NCBI GenBank assembly: GCA_934095965.1
Contig: CAKOKR010000010.1
Location: forward strand, 1-34,431
Source of the DNA: an uncultured Bacilli bacterium
GTDB lineage: Bacteria > Bacillota_I > Bacilli_A > RF39 > UBA660
DNA length: 34,431 nucleotides
Direction of reading: 5' to 3'
The stretch's first letter is position 1. Every line of letters begins with the position of its first letter. The translations under genes and the position numbers were made by a program. Positions 21,042 through 30,258 of this stretch are shown here, one piece after another. Under the pieces are notes generated by a model. That model did not search any database. It had not been told where the DNA came from and saw only the letters and a program-made list of their open reading frames with translations.

Positions 21042-21164
21042 ATGAGTTGTTGTAAAAAAGAATGCGACAACACTTCAGGTAATACTTTTACAGCTAGTTA
21101 TGCATTTATAGTTTTAATTTTATTCATCTTACTAGCTATAATCTGGGGCGGAGCATTTTTCTAG
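21042..21164 (+). CDS. Second YjcZ-like small membrane protein
   Basis: A 40-residue protein with ribosome site AAGGAGGTTAAA. It begins MSCCKKECDNTSGNTF (three Cys), then ASYAFIVLILFILLAIIWGG, ending AFF. The membrane span and its end (LILFILLAII-GGAFF) match the preceding 28-residue YjcZ-like protein, suggesting duplication with a different Cys-rich head. The two genes appear to form one small operon ended by the terminator at 21165. Confidence 0.75.
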   Translation: MSCCKKECDNTSGNTFTASYAFIVLILFILLAIIWGGAFF

Positions 21165-21187
21165 AAAGAGGGGAACCTCTTTTTTTT
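21165..21187 (+). terminator. Terminator of the YjcZ-like operon
   Basis: AAAGAGG (21165-21171) and CCTCTTT (21176-21182) with GGAA loop, then further T residues. It starts directly after the TAG stop of the second small gene. Confidence 0.88.
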
Positions 21188-21260
21188 ATGAAGAAATATC
21201 ACGCAATACTTTATTTTTTATTTATTATGTAATATAATGAAATTAAGAAATGAGGTATAT

Positions 21261-22157
21261 ATGTTAAAATTAGAGAATGTTAGAAAAACATATGGAAGCC
21301 TAGTTGCAGTTGACAACTTATCTTTTTCTGTTAAAAATGGAGAGATATTTGGACTTCTTGGTGAAAATGGTGCAGGTAAGACAACAACATTTAGAATGAT
21401 AATGGGATTACTTGAACCTGACAAAGGGAAAATTACCCTGGATGGAAAAATAATTGATTATAAAGTAACAGATAAAATAGGTTTTGTTACTGAAGAGCGA
21501 AGTTTACTTACTAAACTAACTGTTAAAGAAATGATTGAATATTATGGTGTTTTAAAAGGAATGAGTGAGACTGATATTGATAAAAAGTTAGATGATTGGT
21601 TAGAAAAATTTGAAATAACTGAATATAAAAATAAAAAGATAAAAGAATTATCTAAAGGTAATCAACAAAAGATTCAGTTCATATCAGCAGTTATCAATGA
21701 TCCAAAACTATTAATATTAGATGAACCATTCACAGGTTTAGATCCAATAAATGTGAACTTATTAAAAGATGCTGTAAAAGAACTCCAAAAAAAGGGTTGC
21801 TCTATTATATTTTCATCACATCAAATGGAATATATCGAAGACTTTTGTGAACAATTAATTATTTTAGTACACGGTAGGGCTATATTAAATGGAAGCCTAG
21901 ATGAAATAAAAGAAAACTATGCCAAGAAAAATATCATTATTAAAGCAGATGATTTAGATATTGATGCAATAAAGAAAATAAAAGGTGTAATAGATGTAGA
22001 ACAAAAAGCAAATGAAGTAGTAGTTCACATCGAAGATATAAGTATTTCAAAAAGTGTATTTGACATTGTAAAAAATAAAGATGTTACAAAATACGTTGTA
22101 GCGGATGCACCTTTAAATGAAATATTTATCCATTATGTAGGAGGTAAAGATGAATAA
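21261..22157 (+). CDS. ABC transporter ATP-binding protein (NatA-like)
   Basis: A 298-residue ATPase that powers the membrane partner directly downstream. Walker A GENGAGKTT, Q-loop region IGFVTEERSLLTKL, signature LSKGNQQKIQF, Walker B LLILDEPFTGLDP and switch His in IIFSSHQME are all present, followed by a C-terminal ~80-residue domain typical of NatA-type exporters. I choose ATG 21261 (TGAGGT upstream); the ATG at 21237 lies in a likely -10 TATAAT (21233-21238). The 3' end overlaps the permease gene by 8 bases, indicating one operon. Substrate (ion, drug or peptide) unknown. Confidence 0.9.
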   Translation: MLKLENVRKTYGSLVAVDNLSFSVKNGEIFGLLGENGAGKTTTFRMIMGLLEPDKGKITLDGKIIDYKVTDKIGFVTEERSLLTKLTVKEMIEYYGVLKGMSETDIDKKLDDWLEKFEITEYKNKKIKELSKGNQQKIQFISAVINDPKLLILDEPFTGLDPINVNLLKDAVKELQKKGCSIIFSSHQMEYIEDFCEQLIILVHGRAILNGSLDEIKENYAKKNIIIKADDLDIDAIKKIKGVIDVEQKANEVVVHIEDISISKSVFDIVKNKDVTKYVVADAPLNEIFIHYVGGKDE

Positions 22158-23430
22158 GAAGTTTTGGTATTTAACACGTGTTAGCTTAAAGAAAAAGATT
22201 GGTTCAAAATGGTTTTTAGCAACAAATATTATCTTAGCAATAGCTATAATTTGTATAATTAACTTAAATACTATAGTTAAATTCTTCGGAGGAGACTTCT
22301 CAGATAATTTAACAATTTACTTAATAGATAATAATACTAATATGGCAGATTATTTTAAAAATACTTTAGAGTCTTTAGATGAAGATAAAAAACTTACAAT
22401 AAAAAGTGAAGATAAATCTTTAGATGAATTAAAAAAAGACTTAAAAGATTCTGAAGTAATCGTAGTATTAAATAGTGATAATGAAGAATATTTAAAAAGT
22501 GATGTTATAAGTAATAGTAAAATAGATAATGGAGTATATCAAGAAATAGCAAATTCTCTAAATGCAACAAAAGCAACAATTGGAATGATTAGTGCTAATA
22601 TAGATCCAATAGTTTTATCTAATATATCAACACCAACAACAATTAATAGAACATTACTAGATGATACAAGTAGTGTTGATGAAAATATGGAAATAGTTAT
22701 GAATAGTGTATTTCCAACATTAATATTACCATTCTTTATGCTAGTGGTATTCCTTGTTCAAATGGTCGGCGGAGAAATCTGTGAAGAAAAAACAACAAGA
22801 AGTATGGAAATTATTATATCAAATGTAAGTCCTAAAATGCATTTATTTTCTAAAGTACTTGCAAGTAATATATTTGTTATAACTCAAGGGTTATTACTTA
22901 TTATATTTGCATTTATTGGTCTTGGTATAAATAAATATTTAACTGGAACATCACCATTAAGTTTAATTAGTTCTTTGGTAGGAAATGTAGATTTATCAAT
23001 TCTTACAGATAAATTACTAGTACTTGTTCCAACAACTCTAATATTAATGTTATTATCATTCTTATCATATGCAATATTATCAGGAATACTTGCATCAATG
23101 ACAGTAAATATCGAAGACTTTAATCAATTACAATCACCAGTTATGCTTTTATCAGTAGTAGGTTACTACTTAGCAATAACTGCATCAATGTTCAAAGGTT
23201 CAACCCTCATTCATGTTTTATCATATTTACCATTCTTATCAGCATTCTTAAGTCCAACATTATATATAATCGGAGAAATATCAGTTTTTGAAATAATTAT
23301 ATCTATTATAATAATGATTTTATTTATTGTTTTATTACTTAAAAAAGGTATCAAAGTATACAAAAATGGTATTTTAAATTATTCAACAGATAAGGTATGG
23401 AATAGAGTATTTAAATCAATGAAAAACTAA
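22150..23430 (+). CDS. ABC-2 type permease (NatB-like)
   Basis: A 426-residue membrane subunit of the ABC-2_membrane_3 type. Layout: one N-terminal transmembrane helix (WFLATNIILAIAIICIINL), a large extracytoplasmic domain (about 45-180), and five or more C-terminal helices beginning FPTLILPFFMLVVFLVQMV, with the cytoplasmic 'GGEICEEKTTRSMEIIISNVSP' motif typical of this family's coupling helix. Translationally coupled with the ATPase. Related transporters export Na+, antibiotics or peptides; the substrate here cannot be told. Confidence 0.87.
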   Translation: MNKKFWYLTRVSLKKKIGSKWFLATNIILAIAIICIINLNTIVKFFGGDFSDNLTIYLIDNNTNMADYFKNTLESLDEDKKLTIKSEDKSLDELKKDLKDSEVIVVLNSDNEEYLKSDVISNSKIDNGVYQEIANSLNATKATIGMISANIDPIVLSNISTPTTINRTLLDDTSSVDENMEIVMNSVFPTLILPFFMLVVFLVQMVGGEICEEKTTRSMEIIISNVSPKMHLFSKVLASNIFVITQGLLLIIFAFIGLGINKYLTGTSPLSLISSLVGNVDLSILTDKLLVLVPTTLILMLLSFLSYAILSGILASMTVNIEDFNQLQSPVMLLSVVGYYLAITASMFKGSTLIHVLSYLPFLSAFLSPTLYIIGEISVFEIIISIIIMILFIVLLLKKGIKVYKNGILNYSTDKVWNRVFKSMKN

Positions 23431-23448
23431 AACATTAGCGGGGATATA

Positions 23449-23883
23449 ATGAGCAAAATAACAAATGCAATATTAATGTTAAATTATTTAAATACTGGTA
23501 ACAAGTATACTGTCAAGGAATTATCAGAAAAAATCGGGGTAACCCAAAGAATGATAAGGTATTATAAAACTGGGTTAGAAGAATCAGGTATACCTATTGA
23601 AACTTTCATGGGACCAAACGGAGGCTATTACATAATAAATACCAAAAATCAATATAATCATTTTAATAAATATGATATAGAATTACTAGAAGGTATATCT
23701 CATATATTACAAAAAGATAATTATAAAGATATTGATAAATTAAAACAAGTAATAGATAAAATTAAATTTTCTTTTGATATCGAAGAAGAAAAAAGTAAAT
23801 ATTTTCTAACCGAAGGTAATAGTGATAAGATAATAGTTAATCAAAAAATAAATGAAGCTATTATAAATAAAGAAAGTAAATGA
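23449..23883 (+). CDS. DeoR/WYL-type regulator, N-terminal part (probably truncated)
   Basis: A 144-residue protein with an N-terminal winged helix (LMLNYLNTGNKYTVKELSEKIGVTQRMIRYYKTGLEESGIPIETFMGPNGGYYI), the pattern of HTH_11/WYL-family regulators. WYL regulators are normally about 300 residues, with a ligand-sensing WYL domain after this linker; here the chain ends after INEAIINKESK, just where such a domain would begin. The next DNA is a start-less SIS-domain reading frame in another phase. I infer a deletion that fused the two genes' remnants. The shortened protein might still bind DNA. Confidence 0.7.
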   Translation: MSKITNAILMLNYLNTGNKYTVKELSEKIGVTQRMIRYYKTGLEESGIPIETFMGPNGGYYIINTKNQYNHFNKYDIELLEGISHILQKDNYKDIDKLKQVIDKIKFSFDIEEEKSKYFLTEGNSDKIIVNQKINEAIINKESK

Positions 23884-24857
23884 TGAATGTACAGGTGATA
23901 ATTTTACATTAGTTGTAAGAAAACCAGTTAAAAGATGTAATATAAATGTTAATAATTTAAAATCAAGGTCATTAAATGCCTTAAACAGCAAAGCAATCAA
24001 CAAGTTAGAAGATATTGATTTTAGTAAAATCAACAACTCAATATTTACAGGTACTGGAGGTTCATATGCATCGGCTTGTTTTGCATCAAAGGTAATAAAT
24101 GAAATACATCACATTAATACAAGTTACTTACTTCCAAGAAACATAGCTTATCAAAATAATGAAAAAGTAGATATGGTATTTTTACTTAGTTACTCAGGTA
24201 CAATTTTTGACTTACTTGAATCAACTAAAAATATCAGTAATGATAAAAAATATATTGTAACAAAGGGAAGTATTGAAAAAGTTGTTCCTAAAACTGGTTT
24301 ATCAAAAAGTCATGTAATATCATATTTAAGTGGTGCAAATAAAACTAGAGAAAGAGGATTCTTATCATTCGAAGGCACAATAGCACCATCATGCATATTT
24401 TTAAAATATTACTTTTTACATAACAACTTAACTGATGTAGAAAAGTTTGTTGAAAGTACTATGAATTATTGGAAAAACCATTTCGAAGAATTGTTCTAAG
24501 ACAAAAATTTAATCAAAAAATTATTTCAACCAAATGGTATCAAAATTACTTCCGAATGCTTTAGAAAGTAAAATAATTGAGTCAGGTATCTTTAATTGTA
24601 TCATCCATGAAAAGAAAAATATTTATTTTAAAGAAAAGAATGAAAGTAAATACGAAAGTGAACTTTTAAATTATTTAAAAAATGATACAACTCTAGTAAT
24701 TGAAAGCAGATATAATGGTATTCTTTGTGAATTTGATTTACTAGTTGCATCACAATACTTAATTTATTATATATCAAATTATTTAAAACTTGATATGTCA
24801 AAACCAACATATAGCGAAGATGCAATGAAAATATATTTTTATAAAGGAAATTTGTAG
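23867..24857 (+). pseudogene. Decayed SIS-domain (sugar isomerase-type) gene
   Basis: Frame 2 opens at 23867 without a usable start codon and reads CTGDNFTLVVRKPVKRC, then the SIS signature IFTGTGGSYASACFASKVI and VFLLSYSGTIFDLLES, down to NHFEELF, where TAA 24497 stops it. The same frame continues KNLIKKLFQPNGI, then homology jumps to another frame at about 24534-24545 (PNALESKIIESGIFNCIIHEKKN), running to TAG 24857 with IESRYNGILCEFDLLVASQYL. So there are at least three lesions: no start, an internal stop and a frameshift. Intact homologues are phosphosugar-binding isomerase-type proteins. An ORF beginning at 24173 is only the middle of this gene. Confidence 0.75.
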
Positions 24858-24932
24858 TAATAACTTCCATAAACAAGTGGACTTTTAGCCTAAAATTTGG
24901 TAAAATATTAGTATATGAAATGGGGATTAAAT

Positions 24933-25667
24933 ATGACAGCAAAAAAAATAAGAGAAGCATTGCTAATGCAAAAAAATATTGAATTAAGAGGTAACCTATA
25001 TCACAAGACTCAAGTTGACTTTGCATATAACACAAACCATATGGAAGGATCAACTATTACAAGTGATGAAACAGAAAGTATTTATGATACTGGAACAATT
25101 TTAACAAGTAAAGACCAAGTAATAAATGTAAGGCACATTAGTGAAACTAAAAATCATTTTACATTATTTAAATATATGCTTGAAACTCTTGATGAACCAT
25201 TAACTGAAGATATGATAAAGAAGTATCATTTTATCTTAAAAAGTGGAACACTAAGTAATGAAGAAATAGGTATTATAAATGTAGGTGAATATAAAAGCCT
25301 TAAAAACTTTGTAGGTAATATAACAACATCTCTTCCAAAAAATGTACCAGAAGACATGAAAAAGTTACTTGATTGGTATAAAAAAGTGGAACATAAAACA
25401 ATCTATGACATTATAGAATTTCATGTAAGATTTGAACACATTCATCCATTTCAAGATGGCAATGGCAGAATAGGAAGAATGATAATATTTAGAGAATGTT
25501 TAGTTAATGATATCATTCCATTTTATATCGAAGATAGAAATAAATCATTTTATATTCGTGGTATAAAAGAATATCAACTTCATAATGAAAAAGGTTACTT
25601 AATAGATACATGTTTAAATAGTCAAGATAATTATGAAAAACTAGCAAAATTTTTCTTAGAAGATTAA
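24933..25667 (+). CDS. Fic-domain AMP-transferase with N-terminal inhibitory motif
   Basis: A 244-residue Fic protein that transfers AMP (or another phosphate-containing group) to a target hydroxyl. The active-site motif HPFQDGNGR (171-179) fits HxFx(D/E)GNGR exactly. Near the N-terminus TNHMEG (34-39) fits the autoinhibitory (S/T)xxxE(G/N) motif, which makes it a class II Fic protein whose activity is held by its own helix. The flap region is around INVGEYKSLKNFVGN. I choose ATG 24933 (GGGGAT upstream) rather than 24915, which lies at the predicted transcription start. A terminator separates it from parE. Target unknown. Confidence 0.9.
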   Translation: MTAKKIREALLMQKNIELRGNLYHKTQVDFAYNTNHMEGSTITSDETESIYDTGTILTSKDQVINVRHISETKNHFTLFKYMLETLDEPLTEDMIKKYHFILKSGTLSNEEIGIINVGEYKSLKNFVGNITTSLPKNVPEDMKKLLDWYKKVEHKTIYDIIEFHVRFEHIHPFQDGNGRIGRMIIFRECLVNDIIPFYIEDRNKSFYIRGIKEYQLHNEKGYLIDTCLNSQDNYEKLAKFFLED

Positions 25668-25674
25668 AAAATAG

Positions 25675-25704
25675 CTTAGGAATAACAAAAATCCTAAGTT
25701 TTTT
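25675..25704 (+). terminator. Terminator after the Fic gene
   Basis: CTTAGGA (25675-25681) and TCCTAAG (25692-25698), 10-base loop, then TTTTTT. It separates the Fic gene from parE. Confidence 0.88.
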
Positions 25705-25724
25705 ACTAAAAAATAAGAATAAAG

Positions 25725-25754
25725 TTGATTTTTTCTGGAATGTTTTGTTATAAT
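25725..25754 (+). promoter_or_regulatory. Promoter of the parE-parC operon
   Basis: TTGATT (25725-25730), 18-base spacer, TATAAT (25749-25754) preceded by TGT (extended -10). Confidence 0.78.
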
Positions 25755-25776
25755 GGTCTAGGAAGTGATAGAGATT

Positions 25777-27684
25777 ATGGCAAATTATGATGAATCATCA
25801 ATTAAAATACTTGAAGGTCTTGAAGCTGTTAGAAAAAGACCAGGGATGTATATCGGTTCAACAGACAAAAGAGGTATGCATCATTTAGTCTGGGAAATTG
25901 TTGATAATGCAATAGATGAAGTAATAAATGGATATGGAAATTACATTAAAGTAATTATAAATAAAGATAAAAGTATAACTGTAGCTGACAATGGACGTGG
26001 AGTTCCAATTGGTATGCATGCATCTGGAAAAAGTACTCCGGAAGTAATATACACAATACTTCATGCCGGTGGTAAATTTACTGAAGCAGGTTACAAAGTA
26101 TCCGGTGGTCTTCATGGTGTAGGTGCAAGTGTAGTTAATGCCTTATCAAAAGAAATGCAAGTTGTAATATATCGTGATGGACTTATTTCAGCAATTGAAT
26201 TTGAAAATGGGGGACATGTTAAAACTCCACTTCATACTGTTGGAAAAAGTACTAAAACTGGTACAATAGTTAAATTCTTACCAGATCCAGAAATATTTAA
26301 AAACTGTAATTTTTCATATACAACAATATGTGAAAGAATGCAAGAATCAGCATTCCTTTTAAGTGGACTAACCATCGAAGTAATTGATGAAGAAGATAAA
26401 CATCAAGCAAAATTTCATTATGAAAATGGATTAACAAGTTTTATAGAATACATGAACGAAGGTAAAAATACCTTACATAAAGTAATTAGTTTTAGTAATA
26501 CTAAAAGTAAAATTGAAGTAGATATTGCTATGCAATATACAGATACTTACAATGAAAATATCTTATCATTTGTTAATAATGTTAAAACTAGTGATGGAGG
26601 AACTCATGAAGTTGGTTTTAAAACTGGTATAACTAAAGCATTTAATGACTATGCTAAAAACAATAATATTTTTAAATCTAAAGATGGTAGTCTTGATGGA
26701 AGCGATGTTCGTGAAGGGCTATCCGCAGTAATAAGTTTAAAAATACCTGAAGAATTACTACAATTCGAAGGACAAACCAAAGGAAAACTTGGGACACCTG
26801 AAGCAAGAAGCATAACAGAAAGTATTACTTATGAAGCATTAAAATTCTTCCTTGAAGAAAATAAAGAAGTAGCATCAACTATTCTAGAAAAAGCCATGAA
26901 GAGTAAAGTTGCTCGTGAAGCAGCGAGAAAAGCTCGCGAAGATGCTCGTAATGGTAAAAATAAAAAAGGTATTGAAAAGAACTTATCAATGAAACTTGCA
27001 CCAGCTCAAAGTAAGAATCCAAAAATCAATGAATTATTCATCGTCGAAGGAGATTCTGCGGGTGGTTCAGCAAAAGGAGGCAGAGATAGAAAGTTCCAAG
27101 CAATACTACCTTTACGTGGTAAAGTTATAAATAGTGAAAAAGCATCTTTAGATGAACTTATAAAAAATGAAGAAATAAATACATTGATACATACAATCGG
27201 AGCAGGTATTGGACAAGAATTTGATGCAACTGAATCAAACTATGATAAAGTTATAATCATGACCGATGCCGATGTTGATGGAGCACACATTCAAATACTT
27301 TTACTTACATTCTTTTATAGATACATGCGTGGTTTAATTGAAACAGGTAAACTTTATATTGCCATGCCACCACTTTATAAACTTGATTATGGTAAAAAAA
27401 GGTTTTATGCTTATACCGATGATGAACTTGAACAAATAAAAGAACAAAATACTGGAAAATATAGTATTCAAAGATACAAAGGTCTTGGGGAAATGAATCC
27501 AGACCAACTTTGGGAAACAACAATGGATCCCGATACTCGTAGCTTGATCAGAGTAAAAATAACTGATGCAGCTCTAGCTGAAAAACGTGTTCAAGTTTTA
27601 ATGGGGGACAAAGTAGAACCACGTAAAGAATGGATAAATGAAAATGTTGAATTTACATTAGAAGACAACTATAGAAAGGAATAA
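25777..27684 (+). CDS. parE: DNA topoisomerase IV subunit B
   Basis: A 635-residue GyrB/ParE-type ATPase subunit. GHKL ATPase motifs: EIVDNAIDE (40-48), DNGRGVP (71-77), and GYKVSGGLHGVGASVVNALS (105-124), where Tyr106 corresponds to the ATP-lid tyrosine of ParE/GyrB. The TOPRIM domain has EGDSAGGSAKGGRDRKFQAILPLRGK and DADVDGAHI; the C-terminal tower ends IQRYKGLGEMNPDQLWETT. I call ParE, not GyrB, because it is paired three bases upstream of a ParC-like subunit and lacks a neighbouring dnaA/recF cluster. ATG 25777 has AGGAAGTGA upstream. Quinolone-related TOPRIM residues look unaltered. Confidence 0.92.
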   Translation: MANYDESSIKILEGLEAVRKRPGMYIGSTDKRGMHHLVWEIVDNAIDEVINGYGNYIKVIINKDKSITVADNGRGVPIGMHASGKSTPEVIYTILHAGGKFTEAGYKVSGGLHGVGASVVNALSKEMQVVIYRDGLISAIEFENGGHVKTPLHTVGKSTKTGTIVKFLPDPEIFKNCNFSYTTICERMQESAFLLSGLTIEVIDEEDKHQAKFHYENGLTSFIEYMNEGKNTLHKVISFSNTKSKIEVDIAMQYTDTYNENILSFVNNVKTSDGGTHEVGFKTGITKAFNDYAKNNNIFKSKDGSLDGSDVREGLSAVISLKIPEELLQFEGQTKGKLGTPEARSITESITYEALKFFLEENKEVASTILEKAMKSKVAREAARKAREDARNGKNKKGIEKNLSMKLAPAQSKNPKINELFIVEGDSAGGSAKGGRDRKFQAILPLRGKVINSEKASLDELIKNEEINTLIHTIGAGIGQEFDATESNYDKVIIMTDADVDGAHIQILLLTFFYRYMRGLIETGKLYIAMPPLYKLDYGKKRFYAYTDDELEQIKEQNTGKYSIQRYKGLGEMNPDQLWETTMDPDTRSLIRVKITDAALAEKRVQVLMGDKVEPRKEWINENVEFTLEDNYRKE

Positions 27685-27687
27685 ATT

Positions 27688-30192
27688 ATGGATATTATTA
27701 AAAGAATTGAAGACTATTCTCTTGAAGAAATAATGTCTTTAAGATTTGCAGCCTATGCTAAAGAAATCATTCAAGATAGAGCAATACCTGATGTTCGTGA
27801 TGGACTAAAACCAGTTCAAAGAAGAATTTTATATGCAATGTATAAAGCTGGAAACACATCAGATAAAGGTTATATTAAATGTGCCGCAACTGTTGGTGAT
27901 GTACTAGGTAAATTCCATCCCCATGGTGATTCATCTGTGTATGATGCTATGGTTCGTATGAGTCAGTGGTGGAAACAAAGTACAATTTTAGTTGACATTC
28001 ATGGTAATAATGGTTCAATGGATGGAGACCCACCTGCAGCATATCGTTATACTGAAGCAAGACTATCTAAAATAAGTAATGAATTATTAAAAGACTTAGA
28101 TAAAAATACTGTTGCTTGGGCACCAAACTTTGATGATAGATTCCTAGAACCAACTGTTTTACCTGCTAAATTTCCAAACCTTTTAGTTAATGGAACAAAT
28201 GGTATTTCTGCAGGATACGCAACAAATATACCACCACATAACCTAGGTGAAATAATTGATGCTACCATTAAAAGAATTGATTCACCAAATTGTTATCTAG
28301 ACACAATACTTGAAATAGTAAAAGGACCAGATTTTCCAACCGGAGGTATAGCTTTTGGTAAACAAGGAATAATTGATGCATTTAAAACAGGTCGTGGTAA
28401 AGTAATAGTTCAAGCAAAATATGAATTTGTTAAAGAAAAAGGTAAAGAACAAATAATTATTACAGAAATACCTTTTGATATTAATAAACAAGCAACTGTT
28501 GCAAAAATTGAATCTTTAAGAATAGATAAAAAAATCGAAGGTATTTCTGAAGTTCGTGATGAAACTGATCGAAGTGGTATAAGAATAGCAATCGATTTAA
28601 AAGCAAATGCTAATAAAGAAGTAATAATGAAATACTTACTTAAAAATACTGATTTACAAATTTCATATAACTATAACTCTGTTGCAATTGTAAATAGAAC
28701 TCCGAAGACTTTAGGAATACTAGAAATACTTGATGCATATATTGCTCATCAAAAAGAGGTTATAACTAAAAGAACAGAGTTTGACCTAGCATACTATACT
28801 AAAAATTATAATATAGCAACTGGTCTAATCAAAGCTATATCAATACTTGATGAAGTAATTGCTCTAATACGTGCTAGTAAAAATAAAAGTGATGCTAAAA
28901 TTAACTTAGTTAATAAATATGGATTCACTGAAGAACAAGCCGAAGCAATTGTTACACTACAACTTTATAAATTAACAAATACTGATATCGTAGTATTAAA
29001 AGAAGAATGTGAAAAATTAAAGAATTTAATCGAAGAATGTAATGAAATATTACATGATGAAAATAAGTTAAAAAATCTAATGAAATCAGAACTAAGGGAA
29101 GTTAAAAAGAACTATGCAGTTCCAAGAAAAACTGAAATACGTGATGAAATCGTTGATATAAAACTAGATGCAAAAGAAATGATACCTGATGAAAAATGTG
29201 TAATAGTTATAACTAATGATGGTTATGTAAAACGTGTAAGTCAAAAAAGTTTTTCTTCATCTACCGAAGAAACAACCCTTAAACCAGGAGACTATGTTAC
29301 CAATAAATTTATGGCATCAACAAGGGATTCATTACTATTATTTACAAACCTTGGTAATTACTTATATGTTCCAATTCATATACTACCTGAAGTAAAATAC
29401 AAAGACTTAGGTAAACACATAAGTAACACTATAATGATTAAAGAACAAGAAAGAATTGTTGCAAGCCTAATTTTAAAAGATAAATCTAAGACTCTAACAT
29501 TATTTACAAAAAATGGTTTAACAAAACAAGTTTTACTTAAAGACTTCGAAGTAACTAGATATTCAAAACCAATGATGGCAATAAAACTAAAAGATGATGA
29601 TGAATTAATAAATGCAGATACCTCTAGTGATGAAGTATTATTTGTAACTAATAATGGTTTATACTTAAGATTTAATACAAATGAAATTCCTGTAGTAGGT
29701 ACCAAAGCTAGCGGAGTAAAAGGCATAAACTTAAAAGATGATTATGTTATTTATGCATCTCCGATAAAGAGGGAAGAATATTTAAATATTTATACTAACT
29801 ATAAAACAATAAAAAGAGTAAAAGTAAGTGAACTTGCAAGTATATCACGTGCTAAAAAAGGTAATATGTTGTTTAAAAAAGCAAAAACTAAGGATTATAA
29901 AATAAATTTTGCATATTTAACAGTTACAAAAGATACAAACATATATCGCACAGATAATGAAATTCATGAATTAAAAACAAGTGAAATACCAATCATGGAT
30001 TTAGCATCAACTGGAAGTAGTGTAAAATATAATTATGATTTATTTGCTCTAAAAAAAGAATTAATTGACTTAACTAAAGTAGAAAAAAATGATGATAAAG
30101 AAGATGTACAAATAACAGATGAAGAAGTAAAACCAACTAAAAAAGAGGAACAATTATCTTTTGCATCATTTATTGATGACTTCAAGATATAG
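27688..30192 (+). CDS. parC: DNA topoisomerase IV subunit A
   Basis: An 834-residue ParC: N-terminal breakage-reunion domain with PDVRDGLKPVQRRILYAMY (34-52), QRDR HPHGDSSVYDAMVRM (77-91) and catalytic Tyr121 in AAYRYTEARLSK. The C-terminal beta-pinwheel repeats include VIVITNDGYVKRV, LLLFTNLGNYLYVPIHILPE and VLFVTNNGLYLRFNTNEIPVVG. The chain ends in an acidic/Lys tail. Residues at the usual quinolone-resistance positions are Ser82 (equivalent of Ser80) and Asp86 (of Glu84), without a classical resistance change. It starts three bases after parE; the enzyme unlinks replicated chromosomes. Confidence 0.93.
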   Translation: MDIIKRIEDYSLEEIMSLRFAAYAKEIIQDRAIPDVRDGLKPVQRRILYAMYKAGNTSDKGYIKCAATVGDVLGKFHPHGDSSVYDAMVRMSQWWKQSTILVDIHGNNGSMDGDPPAAYRYTEARLSKISNELLKDLDKNTVAWAPNFDDRFLEPTVLPAKFPNLLVNGTNGISAGYATNIPPHNLGEIIDATIKRIDSPNCYLDTILEIVKGPDFPTGGIAFGKQGIIDAFKTGRGKVIVQAKYEFVKEKGKEQIIITEIPFDINKQATVAKIESLRIDKKIEGISEVRDETDRSGIRIAIDLKANANKEVIMKYLLKNTDLQISYNYNSVAIVNRTPKTLGILEILDAYIAHQKEVITKRTEFDLAYYTKNYNIATGLIKAISILDEVIALIRASKNKSDAKINLVNKYGFTEEQAEAIVTLQLYKLTNTDIVVLKEECEKLKNLIEECNEILHDENKLKNLMKSELREVKKNYAVPRKTEIRDEIVDIKLDAKEMIPDEKCVIVITNDGYVKRVSQKSFSSSTEETTLKPGDYVTNKFMASTRDSLLLFTNLGNYLYVPIHILPEVKYKDLGKHISNTIMIKEQERIVASLILKDKSKTLTLFTKNGLTKQVLLKDFEVTRYSKPMMAIKLKDDDELINADTSSDEVLFVTNNGLYLRFNTNEIPVVGTKASGVKGINLKDDYVIYASPIKREEYLNIYTNYKTIKRVKVSELASISRAKKGNMLFKKAKTKDYKINFAYLTVTKDTNIYRTDNEIHELKTSEIPIMDLASTGSSVKYNYDLFALKKELIDLTKVEKNDDKEDVQITDEEVKPTKKEEQLSFASFIDDFKI

Positions 30193-30214
30193 AGAACTAG
30201 TTTCTCTTTTTTTT
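30191..30214 (+). terminator. Terminator of parE-parC
   Basis: AGAGAA (30191-30196) and TTCTCT (30202-30207), 5-base loop, then a T-run to 30214. It begins inside the parC stop codon. Confidence 0.82.
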
Positions 30215-30258
30215 GTATATTAAATAAAAATTTACATAATATGTATTAGGTGACCTTT

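Noticed and set aside
24173..24499. Separate 108-residue gene starting at 24173
   Set aside because: The frame is open and protein-like upstream of this ATG (SIS motif TGTGGSYASA), so it is the middle of the broken SIS gene and not a true start.
27688..30192. Quinolone-resistance mutation in parC
   Set aside because: Ser82 and Asp86 at the classical positions; Asp is a natural residue there in many type II topoisomerases, so there is no sign of resistance.
25777..30192. gyrB-gyrA instead of parE-parC
   Set aside because: Both pairs are similar, but the tight parE-parC operon away from dnaA/recF and the overall sequence favour topoisomerase IV; a tree would be needed for proof.
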